Assembly: GCF_900176635.1 (NCBI RefSeq)
Contig: NZ_FXLN01000004.1
Location: 806,001 to 870,000 of the forward strand
Length of the DNA: 64,000 nt
Origin: Clostridium merdae
Lineage (GTDB): Bacteria > Bacillota > Clostridia > Oscillospirales > Acutalibacteraceae
Direction of reading: 5' to 3'
Shown: piece by piece, positions 43,594 through 53,128 of the stretch
How the letters are laid out: every line of letters begins with the position of its first letter
Numbering within the stretch: position 1 is the first letter of the stretch
Translations under genes and position numbers: made by a program
Notes under the pieces: model-generated
What the model was told of the DNA's origin: nothing
Seen by the model: only the letters and a program-made list of their open reading frames with translations
Databases searched by the model: none

Positions 43594-44034
43594 TCAAGAA
43601 ACCATGATGCTCTGTGAAATAAACTCTTCAATTTCCAACTCCTGCTGTTTACGGGTGCTGGCATTGTATTGGTCGAGCTGTTTATCTTTCAACTTTTCTA
43701 GCCCAGAAATCTCTTGGTTGGTTTGAACGACGCTTTCTTGTTTTTCGTCCGCCTTAATTTGCAGATCCGCTCGCTGTTCTTCCAACTGGCGAATTTCATG
43801 CTCCGCCGTTCGAAAATACATTTTATACACTGCTAAATCTCTGGCGTTGAGGCCCACCGTAATTGCACGAGACATTTCTTGATTTAACTGAACCAATTCA
43901 AGCTTTTTTTGCTGGATTTTTAAATCCAGCTGGTGCAGGCTGGCTTTGATTGCGGCAAGCTCTTGCTTTTTCACATCCAGCTCTTGCTCATGAAAACGAA
44001 GCACCTTTTCCAAAGAAAAAACAAATTTTTTCAT
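43594..44034 (-). CDS. fliJ: Flagellar export protein FliJ
   Basis: The 146-residue protein is almost wholly coiled coil, with heptads from about residue 10 to 135, and opens with KFVFSLEKVLRFHEQELDVKK, the FliJ start. It sits in the FliI ATPase ring and passes on cargo chaperones. Its ATG starts one base after the fliI stop, so the pair is coupled. Confidence 0.92.
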   Translation of the reverse strand: MKKFVFSLEKVLRFHEQELDVKKQELAAIKASLHQLDLKIQQKKLELVQLNQEMSRAITVGLNARDLAVYKMYFRTAEHEIRQLEEQRADLQIKADEKQESVVQTNQEISGLEKLKDKQLDQYNASTRKQQELEIEEFISQSIMVS

Positions 44035-44035
44035 G

Positions 44036-45334
44036 TTACATCTCTTTCATTATCTGAAGGGTGTCTTCAAATAAATAGCTTTCATTTACTTGCTGGCACA
44101 AAAACTGATTGATGTCTTCCATCTTTTTTACTGACTCATCCAAGCGAAAATTGAGCCCCGGCTTGTATGCGCCAATCGAAATAAGGTCTTCGTTTTGCCG
44201 ATAAACAGACAACCAGTTGCGAATTTTTGCCGCCGCTTGTTTGTGCTCCTCAGATGCAATGTCGTTCATCAAACGGGAAACACTGCCGTTTACATCGATT
44301 GCAGGGTAATGATTTTTATGCGCCATCGCTCTGCTCAACACAATGTGTCCATCTATAATACCACGTACGGTATCGGAGATAGGCTCATTGGTATCGTCAC
44401 CCTCTACCAAAACAGTATAGATACCGGTAATGGAGCCCTGCTTAAAGTTGCCGCTTCGCTCCAAGAGCTTTGGAAGCTCTGCATAAATGCCCGGTGTATA
44501 CCCGCGGGCAATCGGTGGTTCCCCGGCAGCTAGTCCTATTTCGCGGTGAGCCATCGCAAAGCGAGTTAGGGAGTCCATCATCAGTAGAACATCCTTACCT
44601 TGATCCTTAAAATACTCTGCAACGGCAGTCGCTACCATTGCGCATTTCAGGCGGTACATTGCGGGTTGGTCTGAAGTAGCAACCACTAAAACAGAACGCG
44701 CAAGGCCTTCTGGGCCAAGGTCTTTTTCCATAAACTCAGCAACCTCACGCCCGCGCTCCCCAACAAGAGCAATTACATTCACATCTGCGGTTACATTGCG
44801 GGCAATCATACCCATAAGAGTACTTTTGCCAACACCACTTCCCGCAAATATTCCCATTCTCTGGCCTTTTCCAATGGTTAACATACCATCAATGGTCTTA
44901 ATGCCAAAATTCAGACGCTCACTAATACGTGGCCGTTCTAAGGGGTTAATGTAGCTTGAGTCTACGCCGTATTGTTGTCCCTCAGGGAATTCTCCCTTAC
45001 CATCGATTGGGCAGCCAGTTGCATCAATAATTCTTCCAATGAGAAAATCTCCAACAGGTATTTGCAATTTATGCCCAGTGGAACGAACCAAACTGCCGAG
45101 CCCTACTCCTTTTACATCTCCATATGCAACTAACAATACATTGCCGTTTTTAAAGCCAACCGCTTCAGACAAAACTGGAGGAGAGCCTTGTAATCCGTCA
45201 ATGGTGCAAATATCGCCAACATTGGCAGATATTCCGCTGGCCTCAATCATTGAGCCAACAATATTTGTCACTTTTCCCTTGCAAACCACGGAATCAATTT
45301 CTGAAAGGCGTTGCAACCGTTCTTCCCGCGTCAA
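44036..45334 (-). CDS. fliI: Flagellum-specific ATP synthase FliI
   Basis: This 432-residue ATPase powers protein export. Walker A is AGSGVGKS at about residues 163-170 and Walker B is DVLLMMDSLTRFA at about 245-257, both as in F1-type ATPases. The start is a TTG with AGGAGGAG about 6 nt upstream. FliH holds it at the export gate and FliJ forms its stalk; their genes flank it. Confidence 0.96.
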   Translation of the reverse strand: MTREERLQRLSEIDSVVCKGKVTNIVGSMIEASGISANVGDICTIDGLQGSPPVLSEAVGFKNGNVLLVAYGDVKGVGLGSLVRSTGHKLQIPVGDFLIGRIIDATGCPIDGKGEFPEGQQYGVDSSYINPLERPRISERLNFGIKTIDGMLTIGKGQRMGIFAGSGVGKSTLMGMIARNVTADVNVIALVGERGREVAEFMEKDLGPEGLARSVLVVATSDQPAMYRLKCAMVATAVAEYFKDQGKDVLLMMDSLTRFAMAHREIGLAAGEPPIARGYTPGIYAELPKLLERSGNFKQGSITGIYTVLVEGDDTNEPISDTVRGIIDGHIVLSRAMAHKNHYPAIDVNGSVSRLMNDIASEEHKQAAAKIRNWLSVYRQNEDLISIGAYKPGLNFRLDESVKKMEDINQFLCQQVNESYLFEDTLQIMKEM

Positions 45335-45367
45335 TTTGCTCTCCTCCTTTCTTAAACCTCTTAATTT

Positions 45368-46189
45368 TTAGAAATGCAACTCGTAAGATATTTCTGATAG
45401 CTGTGATTCTACGCCGGCATCCAACTGCCGATCCGGTAAATCGATTTGACAATCAGTATCACTCATCGTGTCACACGGTATAATGCGAAGATTTTTAGAC
45501 ACGGTCTGAAGTCGCTCCATAAGCTCCGCATCCGATTGCAGTAGCTCCGCGGTTGCGGGAGATACATTTATGCAAGCCCACTCTTGATCACGGTATTCTT
45601 CCAGCACAGCAGAAACAACTGCGGGGAAAACCTCTGGGCTGCGAATCTCTTGGTGCAGTACCTTGCGGGCAATGTGCATAGACAGCTCTTCAATACCAGT
45701 ACGAAACTCTTCGATTATCTTTTCTTTGGCCTGTTCCAAATCTTCTAATAAACGGGTAATTTCATCTCTGTTTTGCAGAATCTGTTCTTGCAGATTTTGC
45801 AGCCCCGCTTCATGGCCGTCTTGCAAACCCTGTGCGTATCCGGCCTCATACCCTTGCGCGCGGCCTTGTTCAAGCCCCTCTGTATTGCCCTTGGAAAACC
45901 CCTCTTGATACCCAGCCGTCTTCATACGGGCAGCCTCTTCATTCATCTGCGCAGCAGATTCACGAAGCTGACTCATAGTAAAGCTGCGGGCGTTCTCCAT
46001 AATGTTCTTTGCCTGCTCCAAAGCCTGTTGCAAAATGGCTTCTTGGCTATGCCCAGACTCCTCAAGAACTGCAGAAAGCTGCGTTTCTTCACTATGCCTT
46101 TGGCTGGAAACAAGTTCGGAAAGACTGGCATTACGCACACGAGAATCGGAATATTGCGAAGCCTTGATAACGTTAGGCAATGAACTCAT
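45368..46189 (-). CDS. fliH: Flagellar assembly protein FliH
   Basis: The 273-residue protein has a long Glu/Gln-rich helical middle with glycine-spaced repeats (GFSKGNTEGLEQGRAQGYEAG and so on, about 95-135), typical of FliH. The C-terminal domain, including EELSMHIARKVLHQE, binds FliI. The ATG at 46189 overlaps fliG by 17 nt. GGAAAGG directly touches that ATG, so a TTG at 46180 is a fair alternative start. Confidence 0.92.
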   Translation of the reverse strand: MSSLPNVIKASQYSDSRVRNASLSELVSSQRHSEETQLSAVLEESGHSQEAILQQALEQAKNIMENARSFTMSQLRESAAQMNEEAARMKTAGYQEGFSKGNTEGLEQGRAQGYEAGYAQGLQDGHEAGLQNLQEQILQNRDEITRLLEDLEQAKEKIIEEFRTGIEELSMHIARKVLHQEIRSPEVFPAVVSAVLEEYRDQEWACINVSPATAELLQSDAELMERLQTVSKNLRIIPCDTMSDTDCQIDLPDRQLDAGVESQLSEISYELHF

Positions 46190-47180
46190 CCTTTCCGCCC
46201 TTCGTAATCACTAACTCGCCTTCGCTCTCCAACCGGCGGATGATACCAACAATTCGCTGCTGAGCTTCTTCCACATCACGCAGCCTGACATTGTGGGTGT
46301 ACTCCAGGTCGGAGCGAACACTTTCGCTGGAACGGGTAGACATATTCTTGAAAATGGTTTCGGCAACCTCTTTGTTGGCACCCTTGAGCGCAAAAACAAG
46401 GTCTTTGGAATCCACTTCGCGAAGGAAACGCTGAATCGACATATCGTCCAAAGCAGTAATATCTTCGAACACAAACATTCTCTTGCGAATTTCTTCGCAC
46501 AATGCCGCATCCTTGCGGGTGAGCTCGTCGAAAATATACTTTTCGTTCGCTCTGTCCATATTGTTCATAATATCTGCAATGTAATTGACACCGCCAATTT
46601 CGGTGAAATCCAAAGACATAAGAGACGAGAACTTTTTCTCGAGATTTTGCTCTACAATCTTTACAACCTCTGGCGAAGTTCGGTCCATCATTGCAATTCG
46701 CTCTACAACCTCAAGCCGAATATCCTTTGGCAATTCCCCGATGACGCTCGCCGCTTGGTCGGCACTGGTATAAGAAAGAATCAACGCAATTGTTTGTGGG
46801 TGCTCATTTTGAATAATTGCAATAATATTTTTATAGTCCGCCTTACGAATGAACTCGAACACCTTGGTTCTTAAATTGCGAGTTACTCTCTCCAGCAAAG
46901 AAGCAGCCATTTGTGAGCCATACGCTTTTTCAAGTACATTACGGGCGTATTCTACGCCGCCTTCCGTAATGACCTTTTGCGTTAAACACACCTGGTAAAA
47001 ATTATCCAGTGTATTCTCAACATCATCTGCAGAAAGCTGGTCGAGCCTTGCTATTTCAAAGGTTAACTGCTCAACCTCATCCTCTTTTAGGTATTTATAA
47101 AGTTTCGAGGCATTTTCTACGCCGATCGCAACAATTACGGATGCGGCTTTCTGAGGTCCTGCTAATTTTGTATCACTCAT
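46173..47180 (-). CDS. fliG: Flagellar motor switch protein FliG
   Basis: This 335-residue protein has the three FliG domains in order. The N-domain binds FliF (LAGPQKAASVIVAIG, E-D-E-V-E-Q-L), and the middle domain has the HPQTIALILSY helix (the EHPQ motif binds FliM). The C-domain torque helix, FVFEDITALDDMSIQRFLREVD, carries charged residues that meet the stator. The ATG at 47180 is taken because GAGGGG lies upstream at 9 nt; it overlaps fliF by 8 nt. Stator genes motA and motB are not in the window. Confidence 0.95.
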   Translation of the reverse strand: MSDTKLAGPQKAASVIVAIGVENASKLYKYLKEDEVEQLTFEIARLDQLSADDVENTLDNFYQVCLTQKVITEGGVEYARNVLEKAYGSQMAASLLERVTRNLRTKVFEFIRKADYKNIIAIIQNEHPQTIALILSYTSADQAASVIGELPKDIRLEVVERIAMMDRTSPEVVKIVEQNLEKKFSSLMSLDFTEIGGVNYIADIMNNMDRANEKYIFDELTRKDAALCEEIRKRMFVFEDITALDDMSIQRFLREVDSKDLVFALKGANKEVAETIFKNMSTRSSESVRSDLEYTHNVRLRDVEEAQQRIVGIIRRLESEGELVITKGGKDEFIA

Positions 47181-48858
47181 TAAAGTCATCACCCCTCAGC
47201 CATGTTCTAATTAACTGGGCCGCAATTTCCGGATTTTGTGAGGCAAAATCTTTCAGCTTGCCACGCAAAACTTCCTCTTTGCCCGACCGAACTTCGCGGG
47301 ATTTCTCAAGAGCCTCCAAAGCCTCTCGTTTGCTGCGGAGAGCATCTTCGGCTTCCTTTCTTGCCTTTTCTCTGGCCAAGGCTTCCGGATCCTCCTCTGC
47401 TTCTTCCTCCGGATTCTGACTGCTGACCGGCGTCAACTCGTAGAATTCCTCAGGCACGGAGATTTCTTCACCCTCTGCCTCCACCATTTTTCTCTTTCTG
47501 GACTTTGTTACAGCCAGCAGAATGATAATCAGCAGAAGCAACGCCGCCGCACCGATACCGACAAAAATCAGAATTCGGGTCATTTCGGGTGTAATGAGAC
47601 CATTTGCATTCGCTGGTGTAGCTGGTTTTTCAGCAAATGGAGCATTATACACGACCACCTTAGAAGCATCAATGGCGGCAGCATGTGCAACCAAATCGGC
47701 GATCTGTGTTTTTTGGGTATCGTTCATCATCTCTTGATTGATTACGACAGAAATCGTTAAATCTTTGATGCTTGCCGCGTCCCCTTGAACTTGCTCCTTT
47801 ACCTGACTAACCAAATATTTATACGATTTTTCATCTTTTGCGTAAATGGTGTTTCCATCCACCTTTACACCAGGATACGTAGTAACATCGGAGTTGGTTT
47901 CCGCCCCGGCCGCTCCGCCGGTACCACCGTTTGCGCGTTCCTGCTGTGTTGTTTGAGAGGATTCACTCACAATCCCTGTGTTTGAACCATCCGCGGACGG
48001 TTTGTAAGTGATAATTTCTTGAACCTTTTTATCAACATCCATCACACTTTTCGCAGTGACTCCCACATTATTGGCACCAAAAACAGGGCCAAGTACCTTC
48101 ATTACGCTACTTTCCACATCGTTTTCGTATGCTTTTTCAATGGTCCTTTTAAACTGCGATATGTCTACTTGACTGCTGCTGCCGTCACTTGTAGAGCCGA
48201 GCTCTTCACCACTGGCAGTATCAATAATCGCTACATTCTCTGTGGTAAGGTTCGGTACACTTTTTGATACCAATTGCTTAATACCGTTTACCTGCTTGGT
48301 ATTCAATGCATTTTCCCCGTACATCGTAATCGATACCGAAGCAGTCGCCTTTGCGGAATCTTGGCTCCAAGCGTATGTGTTTTCTTCCGGAATACTAATG
48401 GTAACATTGGCACTTTTCACACCGTCAAGCGTTTGAATTACATCTTCCAGCCTTTGGTTCAGCTGAAATTTTTCAATTGTTTTTTTCTCATAATCTGTTG
48501 TCATGACATCGGTATTCTTCGTAAAGAAGTCGTAATTGGGGCCAGATTTTGGGTAACCCATATTCGCCAAATCCATACGCAGAGAATTTTCTTGGTTTTT
48601 CGGTACTGAAATGGTACCGTTCTTCTCTTCATAGGCCACGCCACGATTGCCAAGTTCTGTCATTACCGCTACGGCTTCCTGGTGTTCCAAGCCCGGGTAT
48701 AGCACAACAAAAGGCTGGCGGTTCAATAAATATGCGGCAATTACAGCAATCAATACAACTCCTGCCATGCCGCCAACAAATATAATTTTTCTTTTCTTAG
48801 TTAAATTACCCCAGAACGTTTTAATGGGATCTATATACTTTTTCACTTGCTCATTCAT
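47173..48858 (-). CDS. fliF: Flagellar MS-ring protein FliF
   Basis: The 561-residue protein has two membrane spans (about 25-45 and 440-465). A periplasmic-type FliF/YscJ domain (about 47-210; FVVLYPGLEHQEAVAVM) and a second ring domain lie between them. The charged C-terminal tail (about 470-561) ends NPEIAAQLIRTWLRGD, which binds FliG. It builds the ring on which the whole motor is assembled. The stop overlaps the start of fliG. Confidence 0.96.
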   Translation of the reverse strand: MNEQVKKYIDPIKTFWGNLTKKRKIIFVGGMAGVVLIAVIAAYLLNRQPFVVLYPGLEHQEAVAVMTELGNRGVAYEEKNGTISVPKNQENSLRMDLANMGYPKSGPNYDFFTKNTDVMTTDYEKKTIEKFQLNQRLEDVIQTLDGVKSANVTISIPEENTYAWSQDSAKATASVSITMYGENALNTKQVNGIKQLVSKSVPNLTTENVAIIDTASGEELGSTSDGSSSQVDISQFKRTIEKAYENDVESSVMKVLGPVFGANNVGVTAKSVMDVDKKVQEIITYKPSADGSNTGIVSESSQTTQQERANGGTGGAAGAETNSDVTTYPGVKVDGNTIYAKDEKSYKYLVSQVKEQVQGDAASIKDLTISVVINQEMMNDTQKTQIADLVAHAAAIDASKVVVYNAPFAEKPATPANANGLITPEMTRILIFVGIGAAALLLLIIILLAVTKSRKRKMVEAEGEEISVPEEFYELTPVSSQNPEEEAEEDPEALAREKARKEAEDALRSKREALEALEKSREVRSGKEEVLRGKLKDFASQNPEIAAQLIRTWLRGDDFNE

Positions 48859-48921
48859 GGTTCACCCTGACAGACGCCTTTCCAAAACAAATGTAGTTAT
48901 GAATGCAACGAAGCCTGAGAA

Positions 48922-49215
48922 CTAAACACTCATTCTCATCACTTCATTATAAGCGTCCAACGCCTTATTTCTTAATTGAACCAAAAGCTGAACGGACATA
49001 GTGGCTTTTTGTGATGCAATTACAATATTGTGTAAATCATCAGATTGACCGGTAGCCAGCTTGTAAATCTCATCTTGAACAGCATAGTCCGTTTCTTTTA
49101 CATTGTTCACCGCATCTTGAAAAAAAGACTGAAAAGGTAGCTGCGCTTTATCGGCCAAAGCAGTTTTTTCAACTGCATCTAATGAACCTATCGGCTGAAT
49201 CGGTGTAATCATCAT
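48922..49215 (-). CDS. fliE: Flagellar hook-basal body protein FliE
   Basis: This 97-residue protein joins the MS-ring to the rod. Visible family parts are FQDAVNNVKETDYAVQDEIY and KATMSVQLLVQLRNKALDAYNEVMRM. Two Met codons at the start are both possible; GGGGAG lies upstream. It follows flgC by 6 nt. Confidence 0.94.
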   Translation of the reverse strand: MMITPIQPIGSLDAVEKTALADKAQLPFQSFFQDAVNNVKETDYAVQDEIYKLATGQSDDLHNIVIASQKATMSVQLLVQLRNKALDAYNEVMRMSV

Positions 49216-49221
49216 CCTGAT

Positions 49222-49659
49222 TTATCTCCCCATCTCCAAAGCTTTCGTAGCCATATTTTTCACAGCATTAAACGCTGTAAGATTCGCCTCATAGGCACGG
49301 GTTGCCGCCATCATGTCTAATGTTTCTTTTACCGGGTCTACATTTGGCATCATCACATACCCTTCGGCATTTGCATCCGGATGAGTTGGGTCATATACCG
49401 GAGTAAAAGCGCTGGTATCTTCTGCTACTTGCGTTACCTGTACCCCTTGTGCAGCCTGAAGCTGGTCGCTAAAAATGCGGCGAAAACGAGTTCGGTCTTC
49501 ACCTTGTGCTTGTAACACGACCATCTTCCTGCGGTAGGTACCGCCATTTTCAGTACGTGTATTGGTTGCGTTTGCAATATTTTCAGAAATTACATCCATA
49601 CGAAAGCTCTCCGCCGTCAAAGCAGAAGCGCTAATATTTAAAGAACTTAAAAACGCCAT
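49222..49659 (-). CDS. flgC: Flagellar basal body rod protein FlgC
   Basis: The 145-residue proximal rod protein has the Flg_bb_rod start (SLNISASALTAESFRMDVISENIANA) and the C-terminal PNVDPVKETLDMMAATRAYEANL motif. AAAGGA precedes the ATG. flgB is directly upstream. Confidence 0.95.
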   Translation of the reverse strand: MAFLSSLNISASALTAESFRMDVISENIANATNTRTENGGTYRRKMVVLQAQGEDRTRFRRIFSDQLQAAQGVQVTQVAEDTSAFTPVYDPTHPDANAEGYVMMPNVDPVKETLDMMAATRAYEANLTAFNAVKNMATKALEMGR

Positions 49660-49682
49660 AATTATTTAGTCCTTTCTGTTTT

Positions 49683-50066
49683 TTAGCTTCTGCCCTCTGT
49701 AATTACATAACGAAGCCTTGAAAAATAGTCGGAAAGTTCTCGCATTGAATACATGTAGTTAAACTGTGTTCGGGTTAATTCCGTGTTTTGCTGAATAACA
49801 TCGACATTATTGCCGTCCATTCTTTGAGACAATGCTTGTGAAACTGTAATTTGAGGCTGCGTGTTTTCGATTGCTCGTGCCCGTTCTGATCGCTTCTGCT
49901 GAGAAGATAAGCTCTTTTGCAGTTCTTCTTCAAAGCTTACCTCCTTGCTTTTATACCCAGGAGTCTCCCAGTTTGTTAAATTACTGGAAATAGCCTGCTG
50001 CCGCGTCCAAAGCCCATCCAAATCTTTCGTTAAGAGGGTAATGGGAACACTATTCAGCCAATCCAT
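49683..50066 (-). CDS. flgB: Flagellar basal body rod protein FlgB
   Basis: This 127-residue proximal rod protein carries ISSNLTNWETPGYKSKEVSFEEEL and ends with NTELTRTQFNYMYSMRELSD, matching FlgB. It is the first gene of the long leftward flagellar operon. A leader of about 130 nt separates it from its promoter. Confidence 0.94.
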   Translation of the reverse strand: MDWLNSVPITLLTKDLDGLWTRQQAISSNLTNWETPGYKSKEVSFEEELQKSLSSQQKRSERARAIENTQPQITVSQALSQRMDGNNVDVIQQNTELTRTQFNYMYSMRELSDYFSRLRYVITEGRS

Positions 50067-50202
50067 CTTTCATCTCTCACTTTCCAAATCATTTTTTATC
50101 AATATTCAATAAAAAATTTTAATTTGCAGGAAAACAAATTGAGTCTTATCTGACTTTGTTTTTTGTATAAACTGTTAAGTTTTTGTGACTGGATTTAAAC
50201 TA

Positions 50203-50231
50203 ATTATATACATCGAATCGACAATAGTCAA
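50203..50231 (-). promoter_or_regulatory. Vegetative promoter of the main flagellar/chemotaxis operon
   Basis: On the minus strand TTGACT (50231-50226) and a perfect TATAAT (50208-50203) are 17 nt apart. The 5' leader to flgB is about 130 nt and AT-rich; AAAACAAA and TTTGTTTT with a GTC/GAC core could form a hairpin at about 50130-50165. The remainder of the spacer up to 50428 is AT-rich with no gene. Confidence 0.85.
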
Positions 50232-50428
50232 CTTATTTCTGCAAACTTTAACCTAATATTTCTACATTATTTTCCTTTCAAATTGACTGTTAAAACAATA
50301 TCTATTAATGTATGGGAAAAGGAAAAAATAACCACTATTATTGCTGCGTTTAATCATACATCATTTTACTAATAAAAATACGCTGAAAACAAATTAAAAA
50401 TAATATTTTGAGTTCTAGAAAAAGCCAC

Positions 50429-50455
50429 TAAACTGTTATGTGTTTGTGCCGATAT
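50429..50455 (+). promoter_or_regulatory. SigD (sigma-28) promoter of flgM and the late flagellar genes
   Basis: TAAA (50429-50432), 15 nt, then GCCGATAT (50448-50455): an exact match to the SigD consensus, 21 nt before the flgM start codon. Confidence 0.95.
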
Positions 50456-50476
50456 TATTTGTATGAGGTGAGTAAC

Positions 50477-50809
50477 ATGAGAATTGAGAATCCAGGATAC
50501 GTGTCTAACACAGCGAATAGCGGCTATGTAAATAAAGCGGCACAAAGCAGTGAGCTGAACCGACAGCAATCAAACGGAGCAAAGTTAGATAAAATTTCTG
50601 CTCCGGCCAGACGCGACACCATCGAGATTTCTCAGCGCTCGCAGGCAGAGCGCCCCACCCTTGTGCAGGCAAAGGAACAAATTGTGAAAAGCTTGCACCA
50701 GGAAAAAAGCGAAGAGTTTTTAGTAGAACTCAAAGCTAAAATCGAAGCCGGTGAATACAATATAGATTCTTTAGAGCTGGCTGGTCTTTTGCTTGACCAT
50801 AGCATTTGA
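50477..50809 (+). CDS. flgM: Anti-sigma-28 factor FlgM
   Basis: This 110-residue protein has a Asn/Ser/Ala-rich, probably unfolded first half. The conserved FlgM part follows from about residue 40: RDTIEISQRS, IVKSLHQEKSEEFLVELKAKIEAGEYNIDSLELAGLLLD. It binds SigD until the hook is done and FlgM is exported. The ATG at 50477 has GAGGTGAG 4 nt upstream. Being under a SigD promoter, it makes a negative feedback loop. Confidence 0.93.
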   Translation: MRIENPGYVSNTANSGYVNKAAQSSELNRQQSNGAKLDKISAPARRDTIEISQRSQAERPTLVQAKEQIVKSLHQEKSEEFLVELKAKIEAGEYNIDSLELAGLLLDHSI

Positions 50810-50873
50810 CCAGTCTGCTTTCCCTGCCCAATAGCGGCTTCTGCGGCTATCCCCAAATAGAAGGAGCGATCGG

Positions 50874-51353
50874 ATGAATCGGGAATTATCGGTGGAGTTT
50901 GTTGACTTCCTAAATCGTTATCTGGCACTGTTTCAAGAATTCTTCGTATTAGAAACACAGAAATACCAAGACATTGCCCAAGGGCAGATTAATAAAATAA
51001 ATGAACACGTAAAAGCAGAAGAAGTATTCATGCTTCGCTCAAAAGGAATGGAAGCAGAACGCGAACGTTTGTTAAAACGTGTGGATGTTCCAGCGGCAAC
51101 CTTTCGCGAGCTCCTTCCGCACTTTGACCCTGAAGTAAAAGCGCAAGCTGAAAAGCTATTCGAAGAATTATCGAATATAACCATGGAACTGAAAGAAATG
51201 AATTCGCGCTGTAACTATTTAACGGAGCTGCGTCTTCGCAGGGTGGACGCAGCGTTGAAAAAGATGAACAAGCAGCCCGAGCTGCAAAAGCAATATGACG
51301 CAAAGGCCAAGGAAGAGACGAAATCCAGCGGCTTTATCTCAAAAAAAGTATAA
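50874..51353 (+). CDS. flgN: Flagellar chaperone FlgN
   Basis: The 159-residue helical protein matches FlgN in size, coiled-coil content and place. The N-terminal LNRYLALFQEFFVLETQKYQ and the middle EEVFMLRSKGMEAERERLL are the FlgN-type helices. It keeps FlgK and FlgL soluble and brings them to the export gate, and both are encoded next. AAGGAG precedes the ATG. Confidence 0.88.
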   Translation: MNRELSVEFVDFLNRYLALFQEFFVLETQKYQDIAQGQINKINEHVKAEEVFMLRSKGMEAERERLLKRVDVPAATFRELLPHFDPEVKAQAEKLFEELSNITMELKEMNSRCNYLTELRLRRVDAALKKMNKQPELQKQYDAKAKEETKSSGFISKKV

Positions 51354-51366
51354 GGAGCGCATTAAT

Positions 51367-53100
51367 ATGGCATCTAGTTTTTCTTCTTATTATGTGGCAC
51401 GTAGCGGAATTCAAAATGCACAATACAATCTAAGGATTACCGGTCAGAATATGGCTAACGCTTCTAACAGCACTACGGGCGCCTATACCCGGCAACGTTT
51501 AGACTCTTATGCGGTTGGCTCCTCCGGCAGCGGCAAGCGGTATGCAAACGCTTCGGACTTAGCAATTGGAGGAGGAGTAGAATCCAAAGGGGTTTCGCAG
51601 ATGCGAGACCCGTACCTCGATGTTCGCTATCGCCTAGAAAGCGGTAAAGTAACACAATCGGCAACCGAGGCAAATACACTGAGTAATGTAGAAGATTTAT
51701 TCGATGAAATCAATAAAAACGGCATCAACAGCCAAATTACCGATTTCATCAAGCAATTAAATACATTGGCAGGCTCCCCTGCTGACACAAACTTAGAAAC
51801 CGTTGTAAAAAACTCTGCGCTTCTTCTTACGCAAGCTTTTCACAATGCTTCTACGCAGCTTTCGCAGGTTCGCAAGCAAGAAACAGATTCTTTTCTAAGT
51901 TCTGGAGTTGATTCTGCAAATAGCCTGCTAAAAAACATTGCACAGCTGAACCGTGAAATAAAAAGCTGCGACATTTCGCAGGTTCCTGCTTTGGAGCTAC
52001 GCGATCAGCGCAACATGCTTTTGGACGAGCTTAGCCAGCAGTTTAACATTCGAATTTCGAGCAACTCGGTTTCTATTGGCGCCGGACGAACAGTAGAAGA
52101 AATGCAGGTCCATCTTGTAAGTGGAAACGACACTATTCAATTAATTGATAATGATGAATACGTGCAATTTGAGGCTGCTCAAGATAAAGATAAAATAGAG
52201 TACGTAGGCGATGACAAAGATGGAAATTCTCACGTATACAAAACAAAGGAATTGAACGTTTCTGTGTACATGCGTGGGTTTAATGGAGAGCTTGTTAAAA
52301 ATACAGACGGCTCTTCTCATGTATTTAATGACAAATTAACGAGTGGCGTGTTTGGCGGTTATTTATCGATGCTAAATGACAACGGTGAATACGACGCACA
52401 TGCAGGCGGAAAAGTTTCTGTTGGAGACCCAGCGACTGAAGTGACTGCCAGTTCGCTGGCTACCACCACCCGGGGCATTGGTTACTACGAGAAAATACTT
52501 GACCAGTTTGCTCAGGACTTAGCAAAAACCTTAAACGATGTAAATTCAGTAACGACTACCATTACAGACCCGGATGACCCAACAAAAACGAAAACAATTA
52601 AATCGGAGAAACCACTATTCTCATCCAGTGACGGCGCGGGGAAACCGATTACAGCTGCAAACATTGTCATTTCAGATGAATGGAGCAAGGCAACTGGCAA
52701 TTACATTACTGCATCAAAAGAAGAAACGCTGGAAGGCGTGAATAACGAAAGCAGCGGCAAAAACATTCTTTACATGGTGCTCCAATTCCAAAAAGAAAGA
52801 ACCTTTTCAACGGATGACGGAATTTCTCTATTTACTTCTTCCATGAACTCATTTGTTTCAAAAGTATCTACCACACTTGGTCTCGATATTAAAACTGCGT
52901 TGAATGCAAACGACACGTATGTTTCGAACCTAAATACTATTAGCACCCAGAGGGCAGCCATTTCTTCTGTTGACTTAAACGAAGAAGGAATTAATCTGGT
53001 TATGTACAACCAGGCACTTACGGCCTCCTCCCGCTTTATGACTACAATGGATGAAGCTCTTGACACCATTATCAATCGAATGGGCATTGTTGGCCGCTAA
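51367..53100 (+). CDS. flgK: Flagellar hook-filament junction protein 1, FlgK
   Basis: This 577-residue protein begins with the axial family motif (YYVARSGIQNAQYNLRITGQNMAN), has the FlgK core (LVSGNDTIQLID-type segments, residues 230-340) and ends SVDLNEEGINLVMYNQALTASSRF, the D0 helix. The ATG at 51367 has AAGGAGCG upstream and overlaps nothing; in-frame codons before it lie within flgN. It joins hook and filament with FlgL. Confidence 0.95.
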   Translation: MASSFSSYYVARSGIQNAQYNLRITGQNMANASNSTTGAYTRQRLDSYAVGSSGSGKRYANASDLAIGGGVESKGVSQMRDPYLDVRYRLESGKVTQSATEANTLSNVEDLFDEINKNGINSQITDFIKQLNTLAGSPADTNLETVVKNSALLLTQAFHNASTQLSQVRKQETDSFLSSGVDSANSLLKNIAQLNREIKSCDISQVPALELRDQRNMLLDELSQQFNIRISSNSVSIGAGRTVEEMQVHLVSGNDTIQLIDNDEYVQFEAAQDKDKIEYVGDDKDGNSHVYKTKELNVSVYMRGFNGELVKNTDGSSHVFNDKLTSGVFGGYLSMLNDNGEYDAHAGGKVSVGDPATEVTASSLATTTRGIGYYEKILDQFAQDLAKTLNDVNSVTTTITDPDDPTKTKTIKSEKPLFSSSDGAGKPITAANIVISDEWSKATGNYITASKEETLEGVNNESSGKNILYMVLQFQKERTFSTDDGISLFTSSMNSFVSKVSTTLGLDIKTALNANDTYVSNLNTISTQRAAISSVDLNEEGINLVMYNQALTASSRFMTTMDEALDTIINRMGIVGR

Positions 53101-53128
53101 ATATGAATCGAACGGAGGGTAACGCAAC

